The position numbers and the translations under genes were made by a program. The notes beneath the pieces are model-generated. The model searched no databases. It saw only the letters and a list, made by a program, of their open reading frames with translations, and had not been told where the DNA came from. This document shows positions 41,601-53,450 of a DNA stretch of 64,000 nucleotides, in pieces (position 1 is the stretch's first letter; each line of letters begins with the position of its first letter). This stretch comes from Hemicordylus capensis (taxonomy: Eukaryota; Chordata; Lepidosauria; Squamata; Cordylidae): the NCBI RefSeq assembly GCF_027244095.1, contig NC_069658.1, positions 51,881,001-51,945,000 on the forward strand, given 5' to 3'.

Positions 41601-44600
41601 TCAGGGCGGCAGGGTACCTCCCTGCTGCCCCATTGCCCCCATTGGCAGGATATGGTTGGAAATTCCAGATGCAGCCACGCAGGCGCGTCTGGAACTCCTG
41701 GCGAACAGGGGCGACAGGGAGGTATGCTGCCACCCCAATTAGCTGTTAGAGAAACGGATGCTGGCAGGGGGAAAGTGGCGGGAGGGGTAAGTGCACCCTC
41801 CCCCACTCTTAAAGTGGCACCCCCACCACCTTCGAGCCTTCCCGCTGTGGTTCTGTGCACATCCCTAGTATGGAGTCCCGCAAGGCTCCATACTGTCTCC
41901 ATTGCTTTAAACATCTACATGAAATCGCTGGGAGAGATCATCAGGGGCTTTGGTGCATGGTGTTATCAGTATGCTGATGACACCCACATCTATTTCTCCA
42001 TGTCAGCTTCATCAGAAAATGGCCTAACTTACCTAAATGCCTGCCTGGAGGCGGTAATGGGCTGGATGAGGGAGAACAAACTGAGGCTGAATCCAAGCAA
42101 GGCAGAGGTACTCATTGTGGGAGGTCAAGACTTGGGAAGTGTTTTAGATCTGCCTGTTCTGGACGGGGTTGCACTTCCCTGGAAAGGGCAGGTACGTAGT
42201 TTGGGAGTACTTCTGGACCCAAACCTCTCCCTGATTTCTCAGGTTGATACGGTAGCCAGGAGTGTTTTCTATCAGCTTTGGCTGATTCACCAGTTACGTC
42301 CATTTCTGAAAATAAACTACCTTAAAGCAGTGGTGCATATTAATTATTTATCACATTTATAAACTGCCGCATCCCAAGGCTCTGGGTGGTGCACAACAAG
42401 TTTAAAAAGACATAAAAACAAACACCATTTAAAACACAATGCTTAACACAATTTTAAAACAATTCAAAACCAATTAAAATACTTTAAAACAATTTTTAAA
42501 ACTTGGAAGGCCAGGCCAAACAAGTAGGTTTTTAGGGCTCTCTTAAAAGCCAACAGTGAGCCTAAACTGCAGATATCTGCCAGGAGTGCATTCCATAGAC
42601 CAGGAGCAGCTACAGAAAAGGCCCAGTTCCGAGTTGACATCAGATGTACCAGAGGTAACTGGAGACGGACCTCTCCAGATGACCTCGACGTGTAATGGGG
42701 ATCATACAGAAGAAGGCACTCTCTAAGGTAGCCCTGACCTGAGCTGGGTCTGGTAATATCCAGGTAACATATGCTGGTAACATCCAGGCTTGACGCTTCA
42801 TGTTGGGCTGCTTTTGTACGTAGTTTGGATACTGCAGTTGGTACAGAAAGCAGCAGTCAGGTTGGTCTCTGGGGTTGCCTGAAGAAATCATATTGCACCC
42901 ATTTTAAAAGAAGTACACTGGCTGCCAATAAGTTTCAGGGCGAAATACAAAGTGCTAGTTATTACCTATAAAGCCCTAAATGGCTTGCGTCCAAGGTATT
43001 GTAGAGAGTGCCTCCTTCTTCATCAAACCCACCTCCTGTTAAGATTATCTGGGGAGGTCCGGTTACAGTTGCCACCGGCTCGATTCATGGCGACTCGAGA
43101 GCGAGCCTAGAGTTCATCACGTGTATGTTGAGCATTTCCGGTTTGAAACTGACTGGGGTGGCAAGGAGGCATGCTGCTGCTGTGTACCAACAATTTTGGA
43201 GATAGTGCCGGCGGGGGAAATGCGGCTGGAGTGGGGTGGGGTAAGGATCACCTGGTCCCTTAAAGCAGGCGCGGAGCCTGACCACCGGAAGCACATGTGC
43301 AGCTGCGGCCCCGCTCACCCCGCCCCCCATGTCTGATGTCAGATGCGAGGCTAGCCACGTCCCCGCATCTGATGTCAGACGCGGGGGGCATGGTCTGGCT
43401 CCCGAACAGAGCTGAACTCCCAAAGGGGCTGGGCAGCCCCTTCAGGAACTAAACAAAGGCCGGCGCTGCATTCGCAGAGCAGCCAGAGCCGCTCCTGTCC
43501 GCGGTGTGAATGCAACACTGGCCATTTAACTCCTGAAGGGGCCGCGCTCGGGAGCTAAACCAGCACCCCCACGTCTGACGTCAGACACGGGGGGATGTGA
43601 CTGGGTCACAAGGCGTGGCCCCTGATTGGGCACAGCCCGGGTTCTTTGAACCCGTTTGCCCAATGGTAGCTCCGCCCCTGCCTTAAAGGTAATTCTCCCC
43701 CAACCGCCGGACACTTTTATCAACTGTGTTCTAATAGGCATGACTGATAGCTTGCCACATTAGGTTTGAATCCAAGGGAGGAGTAACTAAAGCCCCATTC
43801 AAAAGCTGGCCTGGATCAATGAAAAACACCACAGTTCACAAAAATAAATTTTATTCCCTATGGTGTCACTTTAAGTTTAGTTCATTTCTTAACCAACTAG
43901 GAAACCTAAGGTGCTTTTTATATTGCTTTGAGATAGTGGTGTTTAAAATGAAAGCAAAAGAAAGAGAAAGATGTAGGCCTATTTATTATAGCTCCTGGTT
44001 GCAACTTGAATGGATATACTATTCATTAATAATTTTAACTTTGATTTTTCCAGGATTGAAACTAGTTACATTCTTGATCACTTTTCGTTAGACATGTTGG
44101 TAGGATAGCCTTGCATTTTAGGTATTCTACCAGTCTTAACAGCAGTACACTTTAAAGTAAAGTTGTGCTGTCGAGTCAGTGCAGAGGCGTATCTAGGGAA
44201 AATAGCACCTAGGGCAAGCAGTGAAATCACACCCCTGTCCAAACAGGCATGATGGGACTTGTAGTCAACAACATCTGGAAATCCCTGTTAAAAGGAACAC
44301 TGTACCATCTAGACATGGTTGTTGATCAAAACCTGAAAACATGAGCCATTTTTATTAAAGACTTAGAACAACAGTCAGGAGTTATGTGAGGATTCCAGTG
44401 TCATTTTCTGTCTCATCTCATGCTTTTTAAAAACCATGACTTTGTCCTAAAGGATCACCTGCCCAAATTCCTGACAGCCTTCGTCTTGTGATGACAGTTG
44501 GCTCATGATGGGGTATATGTGCATTCACCACACTAGTGCTTACTTTGGCACCAGGAGGGAGGAGGATACATTAGTTTGCCACACTAGACAGAGGAATTTG

Positions 44601-47600
44601 CAACAGGAGCAGACAGCCAAGTTCTGCCAGGGCCAAAACCAGCCCTTGTCAGACTAAGAAATCATTGTAATTTGCCCCTTCTTGTCACAAGCAGTGTGCT
44701 GTTCTTTTATTATTGACTCTCAGATATCCTGACTCTCAGATATCTCAGTCATGGATGGAAAATATAGGGTCAATTTACAAGAGACACATTTTCTACATGG
44801 AAGTTTCTTCTGTGAAGGTGTTGTGCAGGAACCTATGTGTAGTGATCAATACATATGTATCTATTCCGCACAGTTTTTTACAAAAATGACATTCCCACAG
44901 GAAATTTTGCTTCACATTAACTAGTTCTGGGTGATACGTAATGGACAAGAATTTGGCAAAAGAATTTGGGCAGTATAAAAATATGTTAAATAAATAAAAT
45001 ATTTGGTTTTATCTTGTTGTAAACCTCCCAGAGACATAAGTTTTGGGTTGTATAAAATATAGCAATAGCAATAGCACTTGCATTTATATACCGCTCTATA
45101 GCCGGAGCTCTCTAAGTGGTTTACAATGATTTAGCATATTGCCCCCAACGTTCTGGGTACTCATTTTACCGACCTCGGAAGGATGGAAGGCTGAGTCAAC
45201 CTTGAGCCCCTGGTCAGGATCGAACTTGTAACCTTCTGGTTACAGGGCGGCAGTTTTACCACTGCGCCACCAGGGGCTCTTTTATGTTAAATAAATAAAA
45301 TATGTTAAATAAGTAAAATAAAATGATGTTCCATTTACCAAGAAACGCAGACAATGTAAGCATAAAGCTGGAAACAATAAAGCAGGAGGTGCATCAGAGA
45401 CCCTGGGCAACAGCAAGATCTTTTATATGTTGTTCTATATGCAAGGAACTGTCATATTTGCAAGGAAATTCCTGTCTCTAAAAGTCATTTCACTTTATAA
45501 TATACATATATTTAATTAAAGGATAAGCAAAGTACAGTGTTTAAGAAGCAGAGCCCCACACACCCAGTTCTTTTCCCTATGACCAGAATAGGGTCATGTT
45601 CTATTGGAATATCTCTTGTGTTTATGGATAACTTTCTACTGAATTTTACTCTTAGTGGAAGCAAGCTAGGTGTGTTATTTATGTTTCAAAATCTAAATCT
45701 AGATCAGTTTGCTTGGATTAATATTGAACACACAAAATTTGAATCTAGATTAATTTTAACCTGCTCCTTTGAAATGAAATTACATTGATATAAATGTAAA
45801 GCTGGCTTTATTTAACTGAATGACTATTTACATTTCAATTATTTTTAAAATCATATTAAGTTCAGAATAATATCTAATTCAGCAAAGGAAATTAGTTAAT
45901 TTTAATTCTGTTTCACTGAATATAAATTTTTGGCAGTTTGAGGGAAGCAAATGTTTACATCAATTGCAAACATCTTGTATTTTTAGAGCTAAATGGCTAT
46001 TTAGTACAATGTGTTGGATGCAGAAAATTTTGAATTCATAAAAATGAAAAACGAAATCAGCTTTCTCAGTTTAAAAGCTGCACCTACCAAAGTTCCCTTC
46101 CTCCATATACAACTAAAAAGAAGGCACTCTCTCCTCCTTTGCAGCTGAGCACTCTATCTGCAGCCCTGTTCCTTCCTTTTCCCCAGCAATGGGTTTTTCC
46201 TTCTTCTATACAATCAAGGCTTCCCTTTTCTTACTTGAACTCACCCTCTTGCAGGATTTCTATTGAAAAATCTCCTGCCTTGCAAACTGCAAGCCACAAC
46301 TGCTCACAGGTTGGAAAATGCAAACACAAGTTGTTTTTTAACAAAAAGGAGGAGGTGGGACAGGATGGAACCTGGAGAGCATTCACATTTCTGGACCTCT
46401 CTAGGCACGAACTCTCTGTTCATTTAACCCTTTCAGCCTCTCCTGAAAAACTAGTTTGTTGCAGTTCTCTTACATTTCTTTTATTGTATACATATTTAAA
46501 AAGAAACAAACATCCTCAGTGGGGGCAGGGAGGGCAGGGGGGAAGCATCAGCCTGAGAAAGCACCAGTCAGATATAATTTCTTTGAGACTACTTGAGAGC
46601 AGGCGGGGCACAGTCAATTTACTTACTTTGGACTCTGGGGTGGGTCAGGACTTGCAGCAAGAACAGAAGAGAGCCAGCAGGGCAGGCAGCCACAGTGGTT
46701 GCAAATGGGAGCAAGCAACCCCACCCAGGTTACTAGGATCCCTCCCCCCAGTACTTTCCAGTGTTTGCTGCCTGAAAGCAAGCCCTCAAATGACTCTGAA
46801 GAGCTTGCTCAGGTTCTTTGGAGCTTGAGGCCACGCCCCCTTAGATGTCACATGCAAAGGGGAGTGGCCTCAAGCTCCTTGCTCTGTCTCTTTGGAGCGT
46901 GAGGCCATGCCCCTTTGACACCACATGCAAAGGGGGCGTGGCCTTGAGCTCCGAAGAGCGTGAGCAAGCTCTTCGGAGTCATTTCAGTCAGAGCTTGCTG
47001 GCTGAAAGCATCTATTCTTCCTTTCTCTCCCTCTCCGGAGGAAGAGAAAGGGAAATAGACGCTTTCAGCCAGCAAATGCTTGCCGAAATAAACACAAGCG
47101 CTTGCTGGGGGCGGGCGCCTCTCCGGACCTCAGTTAGGGTGGGGGCGGGGCATGGCATGGCAGGCACTTTGCACCCTCCCTGTAATGGCGCCTAGGGCAC
47201 GTGCCCTGCCTGCCCCACCCTCGTTATGCCCCTGAGTCAGTGTCGACTCCTGGCAACCACAGAGCAATGTGATTTTCTTTGGTAGAATACAGGAGGGGTT
47301 TACCATTGCCTCCTCCTGTGCAGTATGAAATGTTGCCTTTCAGCATCTACTTATATCGCTGCTGCCCAATATAGGTGTTTTCCATGGTCTGGAAAACATA
47401 CCAGCGGGGATTCGAACTGGCAGCCTCTTTCTCGCTAGTACATTTAGACATGCCTAATTGACCTAGGTATGATTACAGAAGCTAGTCTGTTTTTGAGGAT
47501 TGGCACTTAGGCATGTGGGTGTCTGTCTTATCTACATGTCAAAGAGAAAATATTAATAAGAGAAGATGAGGGGAATAAGGCAAAACTGGCAAACATTTAA

Positions 47601-50600
47601 TAAAGAATGGTGTGTCTAATTTAGGCAAATAACTACTATTTATACTGGGGTGATCCATTCCCTCTTATACACAGCTTTGTGAACAAGCCGAGCTATCAGT
47701 TCAAGAGGACAATCCCCATAGTGCTTATATAGACCCCTAGCTATCCTCTGCAGCCCTTAGTTGGGTGCAGACACAGTTCAAGCATACTACAACATGCAGC
47801 TATTGCTTCCCATGACAAGTAACAGCTGAGCACTCCAGTAGTGGGATTTAAACACAGGACCCCAGCATATATGGAGGGAAAGTATGCATCAGGCTGTATA
47901 TTTTGATCACTGCTTATTTTGGAGCACTTGTTTTCTCTGAATTTTAAAGCAATAATCACCTTTTTGCACATAAGAAAAAAGCCTTTCCTTAGAAGTGATC
48001 ACCTACATTCTTGTATAAAGTGATTAAATACTTCCTCTCCTCCAGCCTTACAGATGACAATTGTTCTGCTCTTTCCCCTTCTCATATTACACATGATGTA
48101 CTTGTACAAATCACCTCTTTCAGAAATATACAGTTCCTGCTTTGTAAGTTGTGAGACAAGCCTCAAGAGTATGTTGTTCTAACTATACTTGCAGTCACCT
48201 GCAGCCACAGGTGTTTTGAGAACTAATCATGTGTAAGAGCCAGCGTGGTGTAGTGGTTAGAGTGCTGGACTAGGACTGGGGAGACCCGAGTTCAAATCCC
48301 CATTCAGCCATAAAACTAGCTGGGTGACTCTGGGCCAGTCACTTCTCTCTCAGCCTAACCTACTTCACAGGGTTGTTGTGAAAGAGAAACTCAAGTATGT
48401 AGTACACCGCTCTGGGCTCCTTGGAGGAAGAGCGGGATATAAATGTAATAATAATAAGTTGTATGTATGTTATAAAACATTTGTACTGTATGTATGTGTA
48501 TATTGTGTGTGTATTCACACACATACACACACACTTAATTTAGAATGCTTATATTGTACCACCAAAGCTTCCAACTGCTGGTAGGACTTGGCTGATATGT
48601 GCATTGATTGATTTTTGATATGATCATTCATATTCAGATTTCAGCTTTTTGTTCAATATATTTCTCAGGCAGTATTGGACAAAGCCACTAGTCATACTAA
48701 AGACATGTTTAAAAAAACAGAGCAACAAAAGAGAGCTTTAGAAAAGGTAAGAATGTATTTATTCTTCCTCTGACAAAGGAAGTTTAATGAATGGGATAAT
48801 CATAATTCAACACAGTCATAAATCATAATTCAACACAGTTAAGCATGCTTAAACCCATTTATTTCAGAGACTGACATAATGACTAAATTTACTAGAGGGG
48901 CCCTTATTGAAATTTAGTTGTTCTTTGGGGTAAACTCCTGAGTAGTATTACTGAGTAATTTGGTCCAGATGTCAGCTACTAAGTTTAAGCATGTCTGAAG
49001 TCCTAAGCACACTTACTAGAGAGTAAACCCTTTTGAACACAGCACGACTTCTAAATAAATAGGGATAGACCCATGCTGAGCCTCTGTGTTGGATTGTGGC
49101 ACAAGTTTTATTTACTTAACACAGACAAAATAGCTTGCTTGATTTCTTTTATAGGAAACAAAGGCATTAACTCCGCCAAATCCAAAGAATAATTTTTATT
49201 ACAACTCTTTGTTTAGCAGAATTCTTTTGCACACATGATAACAATAAAGCAGTCACAGATAGAGTACAATTAATGATTATTTATACTCAGTTGCATTTGG
49301 TTTCTTATGTAGTATATGAGACAACTTCGTATAGTCCTTGTTTCTGTATGTAATTATTAGGATTCTAGGAATCCGAAGTTGTACTTTTGAGAATATTTGT
49401 GTGTTTGTGTCAGCTTCCCTATGAGCTCATAAAAACACTTATAAAATTTCTGATACTCTAGTTTAATTCTGTGGTTTCATACATTTTAATACTAAGCTCC
49501 TATGTTGGCATCACACCTTATTTATGTGAGTCTGATCACTTCAGTATGCAGAATTTCAATTCCAGAGGAAATTCTCTTTAGTTCCTCTCTGTTTTTAAGT
49601 CTTTAATAGACATTATCCACCAGTTTTCAAGCTTTTCTTCACAAGAATGAAAATCAGAAGTTGACTTCTGTAGCAGATCAATTGAGTGAATACCCAGAAG
49701 GTGTTCAGTCATCCATAGAAACAGTATGAATTTTACCTTTCCAGGTTTTATTTCCTTTTGTTACTGGTTAACTCACATTACTGGCTCAATATATAAAATC
49801 TATACTGTAGATTTTAATAACTATACTGTAACTTCTATACTATAGAAGCTCTATACTATACTGTCTATAGTATAGAAGTTCTATACTATACAGGCCACAT
49901 AACTAGGCAGCCATAGTGTGGGCAAGGGAAACATGGAGTCAAAGGTGTTTGGAAAATTTTCATTGCAGCCATTCCATTGCCATTTGCAGCTTACCCCATT
50001 CCAAGTTGGGTTATTAGAAAGTTTTTGTAGCAGCCAAACATCTCTGGCTGAACACCAGTATTTTCTCTGCCAAGATATTGCACTCTGGGATTATGGCTTT
50101 GGAGAATGAATCCAAACTTCGTGGCCATGGAATCAGAGCTTATTAGAACTAGATCAATTTTATCTACATTATTAGTACAATGTTTCATATTCTATTCTAA
50201 TTAAATATTATTCTGCTTTTAGACAATCTGCCTTTTAATGAACATTTTACTGTTTTTAGGAGATCAATGTTCTGCAGTGGGAGATCAAAATTATTCAGGA
50301 GAGATTTAAAAATATAGAGGAGTCTTGGGCAGAAAAATTTGACAGGTATATATTTTAATGCAAATCTCAGTTGTTGTATATTCATATCATACATTAACAT
50401 GTCCTTACATGGCAGGTGCATGTTTATCTGTTCATTTCCAATTTCAACAGAATACATTGTGAAAATGCTGCACTTAAGGAAAGACTTAAATTGAAAATTG
50501 ATGAAGTTAAAACACTGAAGTCTGAAAATGAAAGTAAGTTACTTCTGCTTCAGGTTTTCTCTCTCTTTTAAAGATTCAGTACTTTTTTCATGCATCTTGA

Positions 50601-53377
50601 TGCATAGAGACACAAAAGTGTAACCATTGGTTTGTACCAATACAGTTACGCTGTGTTCTGTGTTTGACAGGTGGAGTAAAGCTGTCTGGCTTTGCCCTCT
50701 GCTTAGTCCAACCCTATTCTAATCCTTCACTATAGCAAATCTAGATACCTGGTGATGTTTGATTGGAAAACTTCATATAATTATTTGTAATAGGATTTTG
50801 GTATCATTAACACTTCATTGATATGCCTTCTTGAAAGGAGCAGATACTTGTCATTTCAGCACTGCTGATTACTGGTTTGGGGTCCAGGATTAGTTCCAGC
50901 CACTAATGTGTTGTGATGGGTTTTCCTTTACTCATTTGACATTTGTGCTTTGCTGTTACCTTAAAGTATATCCCCAGCTACTAACTGAAAACCCTAACAG
51001 GGTTTTGCTGTACTTTTGATTTGCTGTTATGTTGAAGGATATCCCCAGTTCCTAACAGTCTAGAACAGGAGCCTTCTGGCCTTTTTCAGGCTTGTTTGGA
51101 AGAGGTTTTAGCAGGCAGGGGAGGAACGGGGATAGCTGGTTTCCCCCTCATCGTTTTAAAACTTTTCCCCACTTGGTTATAAAGCATTAAAGACCTTGAG
51201 TCTGGGGATGACTACCAACCCGAAACCTCAATGCTTAAGTGCAGTATAGCAGGAAAGGTTACTGGAGAGTGGAGAAGTTGTGTGTTGTTCTTTAAGTCCA
51301 TTTTCCCTTTCCTCCCTATTGAAAAATCCCCTTGTAGTAGAGAGGGGGTAGTTCTTGGCACACATCTATCCCAAGCCTAATGCCCACCTCCAGGATACTA
51401 GGACTCAAGCAGACCAATTCATTCTCCCTCTTCCCTTTTAAATTTGTTTTTCTTTCAACTGCTACCTTATTTTTGTGTGGCCCTATTTTGCTTTCAAATG
51501 GATGGGCACAGGACCACCTAATTTTGTTGCCAGATGGAATATTGATTTAATGGAGGATTGTAAATAGGATAACCTCTTACCAGTGACTTAATGAAATATT
51601 TTCCCCAATATTGAATCTGACAGTTTTGGCTCAACAGCACTTGGAGATTCTTGCAATGCTTGACATAAAACAGCAGAAAATTGTTCAGGAGAACATGTCA
51701 CTCAATAAGAGTGGAATTACAGAGATTACAGGACTTGAAGTAAGTGTTTAAACTGCCTTATTTGTTTGTTTTGCTGATACCTTTATGATTGATATGGCAG
51801 CTCTTCTGGAATTAATTTTTAAGAACAAGAATAGAAAAATCACTCTGGCCTCTTAGGGATTCATTGATTTGATTATAGTATGAGCCTTCAAGGGAGCAGT
51901 TTTCTTTATCAAATGCATGTGCTAGATTGAGGCCCCCTTCGGACATAACGTCAAACTGTGGGTAGACAAAGCTGTGGTTAATCTGTGAAGCTGAGAATCA
52001 TGCTGTAGACGATTGATTAACTGTGGTTTGGCAACCTCCAGTTTCTAGACAGAGGAACCCCTCCCTACTCCGCCCAGGCTGCATCCCAGCAGGCTCCATT
52101 CCACTTGTGTCGCCAGACTGTGGGCAAGGTGTCAGCACATCAGTAAAATGCATTAACTCTTGGCTACAGTGTTAGAGGGGTATGCTCCCATTGACCCCAT
52201 TGTTCCCCTTGGGTAGCTTCTAGGGACAGCAAAGTGGGTTGAGTGGTAGGGCATGTTGGGTGCTACCTACCACCCAACCCACAAAAGAAATGGGCAAGTG
52301 GACACTTTTCAACCAATGTTTAATCTTTCCCTAAAACACCCATAGGATCGAGACGATGTTGAAATGTTTTGCACATTCCTAGTTGAAACTGCTCACTTCC
52401 TCGTTGGGTGTGGTGGGGCAGCAGCATGCCACTCGTGAGCTACCCATGGGGAGCAATGGTGGTGTTTCAAGGTTCACCATTGTTCCCTATGGCCTAAACA
52501 CTTGAAACATCTTGAGTTTTGTTGCATCGAAACAACTGGTTTGATTCCTCCTGTAGTGGAGAGAAAGAAGTTCTTGGCACACAAGAATTTGTTGCTGTTT
52601 CGACAAAATGTTTCAGCCATCTGCATTTTGTTTCAAGCTTGAAACACATGTTTCAAGTGTTTGTTTCGAGCTCAAAACAAAACACACAATTTGTTTGGTG
52701 CACGTCCCTAGTTTCAACCATTACCCAGTTTCTCCCCTTTGGATGTTGCATACCACCACAACTCCTGCAATGGGTAATTTACCAGTTGTAGCACTTCCCC
52801 AGTTTCTCCCCTTTGGTTGGGGCATAAACTGCACACCACACCCCAGACCCCATGGGGAACAAGGTGGTTGCAGCACCTTTGAAGTTTGTCCTCTTTGCGT
52901 GGTGTTGCCCACCCCAACCCCAATGGGTAATTGACCAGTTACAAAACTGGCCCAGTTTCTTTCTCTGGCATGCCCCCACCCACAAACCACCAAGTAAGCA
53001 TTTGAAGCACTAGGCAAATCTATCCTTTGCGTGGAGCAGAAACCCCACCCCAATCCATGGGGTGAGGGGAAGCAGGGGGAAGCAGCACCCAGCTACTCAG
53101 GTTTCAGCAGCAAAATTCACTATAAAGAGAGAGTTCAAATTCAGATTTGGAAGTGAAAACAGAGCTCCAGTTGGGTGATGAAACTGCAGCTTCATGCATT
53201 GAGATGATCACAGACTCCAGCCTCTTGTACATTTACCTCTGGTTTGGTGTTACGTCTGAACAGGTCCTGAGAGTGGAGATATACATGAATTGAGATAAAC
53301 TACAGGATATACTCTCTTTTATAGCAGGTTATAATAATTTTTCTATTATCAGTAATATATTTGCTTTGTAACAGCTG

Positions 53378-53450
<73 letters not shown>

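Larger units (their letters stand above)
40963..43065 (+). mobile_element. L2 LINE reverse transcriptase region, interrupted by later insertions
   Basis: The plus strand reads as L2 ORF2: [58 protein letters not shown], then, after a hAT insertion at 41427-41867, [31 protein letters not shown] and the C-terminal [20 protein letters not shown] near 42910. A minus-strand L2 tail (42342-42695) also splits it. Several frame changes are present. It is a dead copy and not a host gene. Confidence 0.85.
44182..47234. mobile_element. 3.05-kb non-autonomous hAT element
   Basis: Ends are CAGAGGCGTATCTAGGG and CTCGTTATGCCCCTG, partly inverted, and the target duplication is AGTCAGTG at 44174-44181 and 47235-47242. 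It splits a SINE and contains a SINE at 45055-45285. No hAT transposase motif (for example the C-terminal dimerisation block) is readable. Open frames of 229 and 116 codons near the right end match nothing I know. A fragment of the same family's end, TAGTTACGCCCCTG, lies at about 61349-61362. Confidence 0.85.

Noticed and set aside
41652-42362. 236-codon plus-strand ORF
   Set aside because: It begins in a foldback hAT and runs by chance into L2 reverse transcriptase with YADD. It is a chimera of two repeats.
46139-46828. 229-codon plus-strand ORF
   Set aside because: It lies wholly inside the 3-kb hAT element, has low-complexity, repeat-like composition and no domain I recognise. Not called as a gene.
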